Assembly (NCBI RefSeq): GCF_001435095.1
Contig: NZ_AZFC01000003.1
Span: 107,649-171,648, forward strand
Length of the DNA: 64,000 nt
Origin: Levilactobacillus spicheri DSM 15429
GTDB taxonomy: Bacteria > Bacillota > Bacilli > Lactobacillales > Lactobacillaceae
Direction: 5' to 3'
A program made the position numbers and the translations under genes. Below, piece by piece: positions 56,543 to 63,826 of this stretch; within the stretch, counting starts at the first letter, position 1, and every line of letters begins with the position of its first letter. The notes under the pieces were generated by a model that did not search any database, had not been told where the DNA came from, and was given only the letters and a program-made list of their open reading frames with translations.

Positions 56543-56602
56543 CGCGATTCGCCTACGCGAATCGCTATTATCATGGGGCGTTCCCGCCCCAAACCCCCAC
56601 TA
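56543..56602. repeat. Plasmid-like repeat, copy 2
   Basis: Second copy of the repeat at 55975-56034: 25 identical bases, then ATGGGGCG...CGCCCCAAACCCCCA. A stable AAAACGATTGA / TCAATCGTTTT hairpin follows at about 56611-56643. Confidence 0.75.
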
Positions 56603-56665
56603 ATCTCTGTAAAACGATTGATTTTCATCTTCTCAATCGTTTTAAGTCACCAACCTTAGACCCGC

Positions 56666-56694
56666 TTGTCCACCGTCTTTATTCCCGGTATACT
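56666..56694 (+). promoter_or_regulatory. Putative promoter of the 163-residue gene
   Basis: TTGTCC (56666-56671), 17-base spacer, TATACT (56689-56694). Two small hairpins, CTCGC...GCGAG and GACGAGT...ACTCGTC, lie between it and the start codon. Confidence 0.6.
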
Positions 56695-56799
56695 AACCTT
56701 AATCACTTCGTCTCGCGGTTAGCGAGAATCGACGAGTTTTCATCCAAGGACTCGTCGGCCCTAGTATTGGACATATCTAGTGAAGAGGACTGATTGACG

Positions 56800-57291
56800 A
56801 TGACGGAATTAATGCTGTACCCCGATGATATGACCTTGATTCAATTAACGGGCGATATTCGTTTATTAGCGAGCAATCCCCAGACCCATGATTTCGTATT
56901 AACGATTGGTCGTCACAATTTGACTGCCGGTCGATACACGTTGCCGGAAGTTAGTCGGGCCTTACAACACGATGATTGGTCATGGCTCACCGCGTTACCC
57001 CTGACTAAACTCGTCTTTGATAACCGGGTGTTAATTCGCCCAATTTGGCGCCCAAATCGCTTTGGACAACGAGCCGACACCAATGCGTTTCAAACGGTGA
57101 CCATGACGGCCAAGACCGTGTTACTTCAAGTCAGCGCCCGGGGAACCCAGTTTGACGTATATCGGCGTTATCAACCGTATCAAGGTCATCAATTTACGTC
57201 GGGATTGACGTATGAACAGTATCAGGCCCAACAACGGGCCATGCAAACGACGGTCAGTGAACTAGGCCTCAATAATTGGTTAGCCAGCTGA
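56800..57291 (+). CDS. Hypothetical protein, plasmid-type
   Basis: A 163-residue soluble protein of unknown family. It has beta-rich segments (LMLYPDDMTLIQLTGDIRLL, HDFVLTIGRHNLTAGRYTL) and a Gln-rich C-terminal part (LTYEQYQAQQRAMQT). ATG 56800 follows AGAGGA at 10-base spacing; TTG 56794 would add two residues. GC content is higher than the flanking AT-rich genes, and it lies beside repeats of a plasmid-like type, so it is probably from a plasmid segment captured by the element. No function can be assigned. Confidence 0.7.
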   Translation: MTELMLYPDDMTLIQLTGDIRLLASNPQTHDFVLTIGRHNLTAGRYTLPEVSRALQHDDWSWLTALPLTKLVFDNRVLIRPIWRPNRFGQRADTNAFQTVTMTAKTVLLQVSARGTQFDVYRRYQPYQGHQFTSGLTYEQYQAQQRAMQTTVSELGLNNWLAS

Positions 57292-57315
57292 CCGATTATT
57301 AAGAAGGTTAGAAGT

Positions 57316-57381
57316 ATGGGAACGATTCAAGATTTAGCCCAGGCCACCCGGATGGTGATTCACGGGGGGCAGGATCGATGA
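57316..57381 (+). pseudogene. Truncated small frame after the plasmid-type gene
   Basis: ATG 57316 follows AAGAAGG and encodes only 21 residues (MGTIQDLAQATRMVIHGGQDR) before a stop. GC-rich codons end abruptly at about 57380, where AT-rich sequence and a terminator start. It looks like the 5' stub of a longer gene cut at a recombination joint. Confidence 0.45.
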
Positions 57382-57406
57382 GATCATTAATACTTACATA
57401 TATATC

Positions 57407-57445
57407 AAAACTCCTTGTTATCAATTAAGATAACAAGGAGTTTTT
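57407..57445. terminator. Strong terminator at the plasmid/element joint
   Basis: A perfect 16-bp stem AAAACTCCTTGTTATC / GATAACAAGGAGTTTT with loop AATTAA and a T tail; it can act in both directions. Confidence 0.88.
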
Positions 57446-57603
57446 AATTCCTGCATACGCGGACATATGGTTCTAATCAATCATTGAAAAATGATTGCTC
57501 TCATAATTTTCTGTCTATCGATAAAAAACTACTTATCGAGACATCCCCGCATACGCGAGGGAAGAATCATAACTGGGAAAATCCTGCATTACGCAGGTTA
57601 CCC
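57446..57603. repeat. Three CRISPR-repeat-like hairpins, irregularly spaced
   Basis: CCTGCATACGCGG (about 57450), CCCCGCATACGCGAGGG (about 57545) and CCTGCATTACGCAGG (about 57582) share one core. The middle one resembles a type I-E CRISPR repeat. Spacings of about 94 and 40 bases do not fit a working array, and no cas genes are present. About 150 AT-rich bases without features follow before the leftward gene. Confidence 0.4.
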
Positions 57604-57749
57604 ACATCCTTAATATATATTCATTATTTAATCTAGTCAATATAGAATCGGGATGATTAATTTGATCAATAATAAATATATATTTTGATTATTAAAGCCA
57701 ATATAAATATATTTGGAAACTTGTTATTGATCACTGATAGCGGGTTTAT

Positions 57750-58382
57750 TTATTTTGGTTTAACAATAGTAGAAAGATACTCGGTAGGATTATCTAGGCG
57801 TTCTCGGGCAATGAGATGCTTAGAGCTTCGAGAAGCATCTGTAGGACGATTTTCTTCTGCTTTGATGTCTGTATAAAGGTCCTTTTCATACTGATCAAAA
57901 TCAAAAGAGTACCCATTAATTGCTAGTAGCAGTTTTAACGTCATTTTTGAAAATTCTTCTTTTTCTCGCGAACGTACGATATCCTTAATCATTTGTTCAT
58001 GTTTAGAAGGATTAGGCATTCCGTCATTTAAGTATTTCAGTGCGACCTCATCATTAAATGCATCTTCGGTATTAGCACGCTTTTGGTCGATATTGACAAT
58101 TTCGCTTTCATATCGTTTTTGCCCTACAATCGTTTCCGTATGAACTCCTTCCTTAACATCTTCCAGTTGTAGAGATGGATGATCGTGAAGGTACATAGCA
58201 CAGGCATGCTGCATCGTTCTCCATGTATATAACCGTGGATTTGTAGATCCTTTCACCACAGGAAAGTCCTTGAGAAACCGGCGAGCAGTTTTAAAACTGA
58301 CTTCTATCTGATCGACAAAGTACCTGCTTGTATAATACGTTTTTCCATCAATTTTTACTTTTGCTAGTTTTTCTCTGGCCAT
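57750..58382 (-). CDS. Unknown leftward protein of the element
   Basis: A 210-residue soluble protein of no recognised family. The N-terminus (VKIDGKTYYTSRYFVDQIEVSFKTARRFLKDFPVV, about 7-43) looks like a MerR- or excisionase-type DNA-binding helix-turn-helix. A long charged helical region then leads to the C-terminus (DPNTEYL-like end). An AGGAGGCG site precedes its start. It points away from the rightward transfer module, so it may be a regulator of it, with the shared ~210-base gap as operator (inference). Confidence 0.7.
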   Translation of the reverse strand: MAREKLAKVKIDGKTYYTSRYFVDQIEVSFKTARRFLKDFPVVKGSTNPRLYTWRTMQHACAMYLHDHPSLQLEDVKEGVHTETIVGQKRYESEIVNIDQKRANTEDAFNDEVALKYLNDGMPNPSKHEQMIKDIVRSREKEEFSKMTLKLLLAINGYSFDFDQYEKDLYTDIKAEENRPTDASRSSKHLIARERLDNPTEYLSTIVKPK

Positions 58383-58591
58383 AATATACGCCTCCTGATT
58401 TTTGTCTGTTTATTTAGATACCTTTAATAAGAATCGATTATTATCGCTGATTTTAAAGCGTTTTGTTTCTAAAAAGTTTCCTGTTTATTTGTATCTTTAT
58501 GGTATTGCTTATCGCAGTATAGCATGCTATCTTTTACTTATCAACAGCAAAGCAAAGCTGCTAGATAAAAAAATTTGGAGGTAGAACTATC

Positions 58592-59029
58592 ATGGAAAAA
58601 AAGGAAGAATTGAATTTAGTTTCGGGAAAAGTGGGCCTTATGCGCTTTGATGCTGGTAGCAGTAATCTAGATATTCCAGCACAAGTACAGGTAATCTCCA
58701 CGTCGGAAAAGAACCGGTACGTGGATGGGGAGCGGACGGAGACGGTTGAAAAAATTGCCTTGTCAGTTCTTGACACAAAAGTAGTCGCGGTTGCTGAGCG
58801 AGTCGGAGTTTCACTTTCCGATATGCCGGCCATTTTTGCTGAAATTCAAGACCCAGAAATGGTGAAAAAGCTTACTGGACAGTCCGATAAGCTTGTGGGC
58901 AAAATTTTATCTACGGCCAATGCGTCGCTTGCTTTACGGTGGGTAGCCTTTGGACGAAGCGGTGGATGGAATGGACTCAAACTGGTGCTTGATCCGATTC
59001 AGGCCTTTTCACGAAAGGAGAGTAAGTAA
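58592..59029 (+). CDS. First gene of the transfer/replication module, unknown
   Basis: A 145-residue soluble protein of unknown family, with an N-terminal beta-rich part (LVSGKVGLMRFDAGSSNLDIPAQVQVIST) and a helical C-terminal part (ILSTANASLALRWVAFGR). It follows a strong GGAGG site and is followed by four more genes with overlaps. In Tn916-type elements a small YdcP-like gene occupies a comparable place ahead of the coupling protein, but no sequence likeness was established. It opens the operon 58592-60595. Confidence 0.7.
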   Translation: MEKKEELNLVSGKVGLMRFDAGSSNLDIPAQVQVISTSEKNRYVDGERTETVEKIALSVLDTKVVAVAERVGVSLSDMPAIFAEIQDPEMVKKLTGQSDKLVGKILSTANASLALRWVAFGRSGGWNGLKLVLDPIQAFSRKESK

Positions 59030-59278
59030 ATGCTGATTACATGTAAAGTTTGGCTCAGATCTTATGAGCTAAAAAGAGAAATTCTCGATCATCTTAGTTC
59101 TGCTATAAGGAGTTACCGTTCTGAAAGATGGTGGGTGCTTAACGGTATGACTCTTGAAAGAGAGCTTGGGTTGATTAGTAGTAAGCGAACTGCTAAAAAA
59201 GTCATCCGGCATGGGACTCACTTCGATGCCTACTATCTTCGGCAGATACGGTATGAACTGAGGCGGTACGTCAAGTGA
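59030..59278 (+). CDS. Small basic protein of the transfer module
   Basis: An 82-residue, strongly basic, helical protein (WLRSYELKREILDHL, SSKRTAKKVIRHG, YLRQIRYELRRYVK). The family is unknown; the composition fits a DNA-binding accessory protein. It starts directly after the upstream stop (TAAATG), and its own stop overlaps the next GTG (GTGA), showing tight coupling. An auxiliary relaxosome or origin-binding role is only a guess. Confidence 0.65.
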   Translation: MLITCKVWLRSYELKREILDHLSSAIRSYRSERWWVLNGMTLERELGLISSKRTAKKVIRHGTHFDAYYLRQIRYELRRYVK

Positions 59279-59784
59279 AGTGGCATACTTTCCATAAAAG
59301 GTTCTCTAATGCCAGATTTTTGGGTGACTTAATGGCCGTTGACCTACTGCTAGGCACATTGATAGTTATAGTCACATGGCTAAGAGATTGGAAGCCATCT
59401 TCGATTACGTTAGTAGAATGCGCATTTTGGAGCTTAAGCATTATAGGTAATTTTTGGCCCTTCTTTGGAGGGCTTGGCATATATCGATGGCGAATAAATC
59501 AGCTATTTGAGGTTTATGCCAAGTCTGTGACAATCAGTGATAAACTGCTTTTCCCAACAGTAAAGTACTGCTATAACCAGCGCAAAGATTGCTTTATTTT
59601 TGTCTTCTATTGGGAAGGAAAGGTTTCCATTGGGACACAGACGGAAATTATCCATCGACTATCCGAAGTACTTTTTCCCAAAAACACGTACGTACTCGAG
59701 GAACCTGTGACTACACCAGCATACACAAGTTATCGCTACACAAAAAGACCAGAAAGGCTGCGAATTATATATGAAAGAGAATAG
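59275..59784 (+). CDS. Membrane subunit of a split TcpA/Orf21-type coupling protein
   Basis: A 169-residue protein starting at GTG 59275. Two membrane helices lie at about residues 20-37 (VDLLLGTLIVIVTWL) and 47-69 (ECAFWSLSIIGNFWPFFGGLGIY). The cytoplasmic rest carries LFPTVKYCYNQRKDCFIFVFYWEGKVS and ends KRPERLRIIYERE. In Tn916 Orf21 one protein has the same order: two membrane helices, a similar FPKMYY..I-V-strand region, then the ATPase (from memory). The ATPase here is the next gene, overlapping by 14 bases. The two probably form one machine. Confidence 0.7.
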   Translation: MKWHTFHKRFSNARFLGDLMAVDLLLGTLIVIVTWLRDWKPSSITLVECAFWSLSIIGNFWPFFGGLGIYRWRINQLFEVYAKSVTISDKLLFPTVKYCYNQRKDCFIFVFYWEGKVSIGTQTEIIHRLSEVLFPKNTYVLEEPVTTPAYTSYRYTKRPERLRIIYERE

Positions 59785-60595
59785 TCTAATCCCGCTAAAT
59801 GATGTTTTGGCTTGGAATCTTGAAAAGCAGCCTCATGCGGCGATTACCGGAAAAACTGGGGCTGGGAAAACGCAATTTATTTACTATCTTCTTTTAGAAG
59901 CAGCAAAAATGACTAGTGAAATTTATGTTTTGGACGGTAAGGGAGGAGATTTGTCCAATCTGACTTCAGTCCATGTTGCTCAGTCAACTGAGGAAGTGGT
60001 AAATGTCTTTAAACTGTTAGTGACAAAAATGCATGATCGGATTTCCGCTATTAAGTCTAAAAATCTGGGAAACGTAACAGCCGTAGATATTGGTTTTGAC
60101 CCGATTTTCTGCTTCATCGATGAGTTGGCCGCAATTATGATAAACGCAAAAAAAGGCGATCGGAAGAATAAAATTGCTAATCGCGCCAATGCTAAGATTA
60201 AGAGTTGGTCAAAGTTGAAAGAGGACAGTACTCAAGAAATCTTAGACGCAATAACCGAACTCATTTTAGTTGCGCGTCAATCTTCCATCCACTTGGTTAT
60301 CTCTGCTCAACACTTTGATGCAAAGCTTCTTGATGACTCTACAGTGCGCTCAAACCTAAGTATGAAGGTACTTTTAGGGCGGCAAACGCCACAGGAGTAT
60401 AACATGATGAATCTGGTGGCGGAACAACTGCCACTAGTGGATTTTTCAGTCGTTGGATCAGGTATTATCATGCTTGATGGACTGGGGTGGGTACATGCGC
60501 GCCCCTTTGAGACACCTTTTATCACCTTTAATGGGTGCACTCCTAATGAAGTTCTGACTGACCGTATAAAAAATGATTCGCCACCAACTAATTGA
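59771..60595 (+). CDS. FtsK/TcpA-type DNA translocase (ATPase subunit)
   Basis: A 274-residue soluble ATPase of the FtsK/SpoIIIE/TcpA class. Walker A GKTGAGKT lies at residues ~30-37, followed by YVLDGKGGDLSNL (the DPK-like motif of this family) at about 55, Walker B FCFIDELAA at about 118-126 and the sensor region ELILVARQSSIHLVISAQHFDAKLL near 160-184. It lacks any membrane helix of its own, unlike full-length coupling proteins. It overlaps the membrane-protein gene by 14 bases. It presumably pumps DNA during transfer; single- versus double-strand handling is unknown. Confidence 0.85.
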   Translation: MKENSLIPLNDVLAWNLEKQPHAAITGKTGAGKTQFIYYLLLEAAKMTSEIYVLDGKGGDLSNLTSVHVAQSTEEVVNVFKLLVTKMHDRISAIKSKNLGNVTAVDIGFDPIFCFIDELAAIMINAKKGDRKNKIANRANAKIKSWSKLKEDSTQEILDAITELILVARQSSIHLVISAQHFDAKLLDDSTVRSNLSMKVLLGRQTPQEYNMMNLVAEQLPLVDFSVVGSGIIMLDGLGWVHARPFETPFITFNGCTPNEVLTDRIKNDSPPTN

Positions 60596-60670
60596 TTGGC
60601 GGCGAGGGCCGCAGGCACCAGCCGCCAATCTTGAGCCGCCGAAGGCGGCTCTACTTGATAATAAGAGGGT
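60593..60670 (+). other. Putative replication/transfer origin with pC194-like nick site
   Basis: Two perfect hairpins, GATTGGCGGC...GCCGCCAATC (60593-60630) and GAGCCGCC-gaa-GGCGGCTC (60633-60651), precede CTACTTGATAATAAGAGGG at 60651-60669. The latter resembles the pC194 plasmid double-strand origin, which is cut in CTTG/ATAATAAGGG (recalled). Nicking would be expected after base 60657. It directly precedes the HUH initiator gene. Confidence 0.75.
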
Positions 60671-60713
60671 GTTTGGAACAAAAATTCAAAAAGAACGAAT
60701 GGAGGTGACAAGT

Positions 60714-61829
60714 GTGCCTAAATATTACGATTCACGTGGTGATGAAGTCGCTCCCAGATATGACATTTCTTCTGGAAAGGAGTTAGAACCCGAAGATGTA
60801 TGGCTTACCTATTGGACACCACTACTTGGTAAAACTGTTCGCTATGATGAGGCCATTAAGCTCTTTGAGAAAAGCATTGAGTTAAAAGCGTACAACAAAA
60901 CGAAGGAGATTACGCCCTATAAGTTGAAGGAAGGGTATAAAAGAAAAACTTCAACCGATGGAAAAAGGATAACAATTTTCCATGAGGTGACAGGAAAGCC
61001 TGCAATTTCTCGAGTGCTTAGTGATGAGGAGTATGAAGATTTAGTTCATGCGCGAAAAATCAGGAAGCGGAAGGCTTTCATTGATAAGGCATTAGCTAAT
61101 GCTTGGACCCACTGGGCCACCCTAACCTTTTCTCCTGAAGTTGCCCCCACTGCAGCGTATACCTATCAAGAGGCCAAAGAAGCCTTTATGCAGTGGCGTA
61201 AGTCAGTAAAAAGGAGTCAAGGGGACTTCAAGTACATGGCCATTGCAGAATATGGCTCCAAACAAGGTAGAATTCATTGGCATGCGCTTTTATACTTCCC
61301 CCCCTCAACCGTTTTTAAACAAGTTTATACCCCTAAAGGGAAGGCCCTCTTCTTAACTAATTCAAACCATAAAAATGTTCTTGATGAACAGGGGAAATCA
61401 GTACCTAAGTTATTACTTCCAAGATGGCGTTACGGATTCACTGACTTTTATCCCGTATATAATGGCCCACAAAGAGCCGTTAGTTATATGGCGAAGTATA
61501 TGACTAAGGATGATGAGGCAGCACCGTATGAGCAACAAGGCACCAATGCTAAGGCCTACTTGTCGAGTAAGGGACTTAAAAATCCTAAAAAAGAGTATCT
61601 CTTGAAAGGAAAGCGTAGCAAATTGCTGGATGAGAAAAAGCAGGATCAGTTAGAAAAGGCTCGGCCAACATTTAGACTTTTGCAGAATGGTGCAGAGATT
61701 ATGCATAAGTCTGAAGCGTTTATAGATGATCAAGGAGAGTCTCATATTTTACACCGACAAGTTGGCATTATTGATGTCGCAAAAAAAGAGCATCGGTCGA
61801 CTACCAATCATCCCGATGCTCCCCAATAA
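60714..61829 (+). CDS. rep: HUH-type rolling-circle replication initiator/relaxase
   Basis: A 371-residue HUH endonuclease. Motif 1 is HWATLTFSPEV (about residue 138), motif 2 GRIHWHALLYF with the metal-binding HWH (about 185-195) and motif 3 RAVSYMAKYMTKD with tyrosines spaced Y-x3-Y (about 256-268). Such proteins nick one strand and start rolling-circle copying. GTG 60714 follows GGAGGTGACAA; longer frames upstream run through the origin hairpins. With its adjacent nick site it should make single-stranded DNA for replication of the excised circle and perhaps transfer. Confidence 0.87.
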   Translation: MPKYYDSRGDEVAPRYDISSGKELEPEDVWLTYWTPLLGKTVRYDEAIKLFEKSIELKAYNKTKEITPYKLKEGYKRKTSTDGKRITIFHEVTGKPAISRVLSDEEYEDLVHARKIRKRKAFIDKALANAWTHWATLTFSPEVAPTAAYTYQEAKEAFMQWRKSVKRSQGDFKYMAIAEYGSKQGRIHWHALLYFPPSTVFKQVYTPKGKALFLTNSNHKNVLDEQGKSVPKLLLPRWRYGFTDFYPVYNGPQRAVSYMAKYMTKDDEAAPYEQQGTNAKAYLSSKGLKNPKKEYLLKGKRSKLLDEKKQDQLEKARPTFRLLQNGAEIMHKSEAFIDDQGESHILHRQVGIIDVAKKEHRSTTNHPDAPQ

Positions 61830-61908
61830 AGTTAGACCAAATCAAAAAAGATGATATGGACTAGTACATAATTATACCAGCCCATATCATCCGAAGGGAA
61901 GATATAAA

Positions 61909-62157
61909 ATGAGTGACAAGGAAGATAATGTGACTGCTAGAAATTTGGAAGAAATGGCTGCAATTGTAGTGCAATACGCGACTATGTTGCTCGATGAAGC
62001 CATGAAAGTTACTGCTATGGATAAATTGGACGTTGATCAAATTACCCATATACTAAATGTTGTGAGCGAAGGTCTTGAAAATTCAACATATGACATGGAT
62101 GAATACTCGCTATATTTATTAGGGAGGCCCAACCAATGGGGAGGGAACTATAAATGA
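61909..62157 (+). CDS. Small acidic hypothetical protein
   Basis: An 82-residue acidic, helical protein (NLEEMAAIVVQYATMLLDEAMKV, DVDQITHILNVVSEGLENS) of unknown family. It has a GAAGGGAAG site, and its stop overlaps the start of the excisionase-like gene (ATGA). This coupling suggests a role in excision or its control, but nothing in the sequence proves it. Confidence 0.65.
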   Translation: MSDKEDNVTARNLEEMAAIVVQYATMLLDEAMKVTAMDKLDVDQITHILNVVSEGLENSTYDMDEYSLYLLGRPNQWGGNYK

Positions 62158-62390
62158 TAGTTAAGTATGTCCCAGCTGAAAATGCCGAAGCACAATGGGG
62201 GAATAAAGCCTCCATTCTCAAAAGATATGATGGGCTTACTATTTATACGTTAAATCGGTGGCTCGCTGAGATGCGTAGTAACAAAGAGTTTCGTAAGGGC
62301 GTCATTAATCCAACACATAAACTGGTTTGGATTAATTTTCAAACCTTTGAAGATTTCTTGTATTGGAAGCAGCACAAGTATCTTAAATAG
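62154..62390 (+). CDS. xis: Excisionase-like winged-helix protein
   Basis: A 78-residue protein with the fold signs of element excisionases: a short helix-turn-helix (SILKRYDGLTIYTLNRWLAEMR, about residues 21-42), a basic linker and an aromatic C-terminus (FEDFLYWKQHKYL). It lies just before the integrase and starts within the preceding gene's stop. Excisionases bend attachment sites to favour excision by Int. The family name is inferred from size, position and pattern. Confidence 0.75.
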   Translation: MIVKYVPAENAEAQWGNKASILKRYDGLTIYTLNRWLAEMRSNKEFRKGVINPTHKLVWINFQTFEDFLYWKQHKYLK

Positions 62391-62473
62391 CATTGAAAAA
62401 TGGTAAAATAGAATTGTCGATAAATTCTGTTTTATCTTTTTCTTTAGAGTTATTTATGAGAAGGGATAAAATT

Positions 62474-63721
62474 ATGCATTTTGAAAAAAGAAAAAAGGCT
62501 GATGGCACTGTCTCATATATTGCGATTGAGAGCTTTGTTGATCCATTAACGGGTAAGCGGAAGCGAGCAACTGTTTCTTTTAAGTCTGGTACGTCACGTG
62601 CAAAGGCTCAAGCCCGTCGAGAATTAGACGATAAGATAGCGGCTGCTATCAACGGTTTAGAAGATGGACAAAAAGAACGGCTTAAGTCTTACACATTCGG
62701 GGAGCTAAAGCATGATTGGTTTGAGAGCTGGAAAAAAACGGTAAAACCTCAAACGGTCAAACGAGAGGAAATGGTCATTGCAAGACTATCAATGATAATT
62801 GATCAGAGTACTTTGGTTACTAAAATCACTTCATTATTAATCAAAAATTGTTTAGACGACTATCGTGAGAAATATAAGTCATCTTTCTCGACTATGCAAC
62901 ATATTAAGTCAACGTTAAACAAGATTTTTGATTATGCAGTCCTCTACTGTGGCCTTCCGTTTTCGCCAGCGCAAGCTGTTAGGTTAAAATCATCCGTTGC
63001 CGATAAAGTTGGTAAAAAGGAGCGCTTGGAAAAGAAGTTTTTAGACGAACGTGAAATTAAGGCTTTATTAACGGAATTGCAGAACCGGAGAAACCCTGCA
63101 TATTTTGAGCTGACTCTTTTCTTGATTGGAACAGGCTGTAGAATTGGAGAAGCTGGTGCGTTGGCTAGTGATGATGTTGATTTTGAGAAAGGAACGGTCA
63201 CAATAAAAAGCTCTCTTCAATCTCATGATTTACGAGTTGATGAATACTATTTAGATACACCCAAGACATCAGCTGGTGAACGAACAGAGGACTTACCGAA
63301 ATTCGCTGTTAATGCCTTGAAAAGGTGTATTCAATGGAATAGACTAGTGGATCAGGCGCATAGGGAGTCTCCGAGTGATGAATTTCGTTTTTCCAAGTCA
63401 ATCTTTAGAACCGAATATGGTTCACCTATCACTTCACATAACTATCGTGCACTTCTAACTCGAATTAATGAGTGGTTATTCGATAATTGTGAGCAGAAAT
63501 ATGGATTCAAATGGACTAAGAATGTTGTTCCTCACAGTTTTCGCCATATTCATATCTCTATTCTTCGGAGTGACCCATCGGTTCCCTTACCGGAGGTTCA
63601 AGAACGAGTGGGCCATGTAAAGGAAGAAACGACTGCCGGATATACCCATCAGTTGACAACGTCTCAAACAAAATCTGTTCAAGTCATCAGTAATTTTGCT
63701 GAAAAAATTGGTATGAATTAA
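62474..63721 (+). CDS. int: Tyrosine integrase of the element
   Basis: A 415-residue phage/ICE-type tyrosine recombinase. It has an N-terminal AP2-like arm-binding domain (FEKRKKADGTVSYIAIESFVDPLTG), a core-binding SAM-like domain (LKHDWFESWKKTVKPQTVKREE..) and the catalytic domain. Catalytic residues are in GTGCRIGEAG (Arg, about 222), HSFRHIHI (His-x2-Arg, about 356) and GHVKEETTAGYTH (His and nucleophile Tyr, about 378-390). ATG 62474 has GAGAAGGGA 8 bases upstream; ATG 62456 is an alternative. It ends 105 bases before the right core. Confidence 0.95.
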   Translation: MHFEKRKKADGTVSYIAIESFVDPLTGKRKRATVSFKSGTSRAKAQARRELDDKIAAAINGLEDGQKERLKSYTFGELKHDWFESWKKTVKPQTVKREEMVIARLSMIIDQSTLVTKITSLLIKNCLDDYREKYKSSFSTMQHIKSTLNKIFDYAVLYCGLPFSPAQAVRLKSSVADKVGKKERLEKKFLDEREIKALLTELQNRRNPAYFELTLFLIGTGCRIGEAGALASDDVDFEKGTVTIKSSLQSHDLRVDEYYLDTPKTSAGERTEDLPKFAVNALKRCIQWNRLVDQAHRESPSDEFRFSKSIFRTEYGSPITSHNYRALLTRINEWLFDNCEQKYGFKWTKNVVPHSFRHIHISILRSDPSVPLPEVQERVGHVKEETTAGYTHQLTTSQTKSVQVISNFAEKIGMN

Positions 63722-63725
63722 ATCT

Positions 63726-63767
63726 TGTGCCCAATTTGGAATGGCCATATGGCACAAATTGGGCACA
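63726..63767. repeat. Perfect inverted repeat by int, putative arm sites
   Basis: TGTGCCCAATTTG (63726-63738) and CAAATTGGGCACA (63755-63767) form a perfect 13-bp inverted repeat with 16-base spacer. It shares GGGCACA with the left-end pair at 54505-54524. Confidence 0.7.
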
Positions 63768-63826
63768 AAATCGTGTTTTACAAAAAGCAACGTGCTAGAA
63801 ACGTTGATATATCAAGGAGAAAAAGC

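Noticed and set aside
56494..56793. A 99-residue rightward frame
   Set aside because: It runs across the plasmid-like repeat, two hairpins and the promoter of the next gene, and lacks a ribosome binding site.
57446..57603. A CRISPR array
   Set aside because: Only three poorly matching dyads at irregular spacing and no cas gene in the window; kept as a repeat-like observation only.
57685..57876. A 63-residue rightward frame overlapping the end of the leftward gene
   Set aside because: No ribosome binding site, and most of it is antisense to the 210-residue gene.
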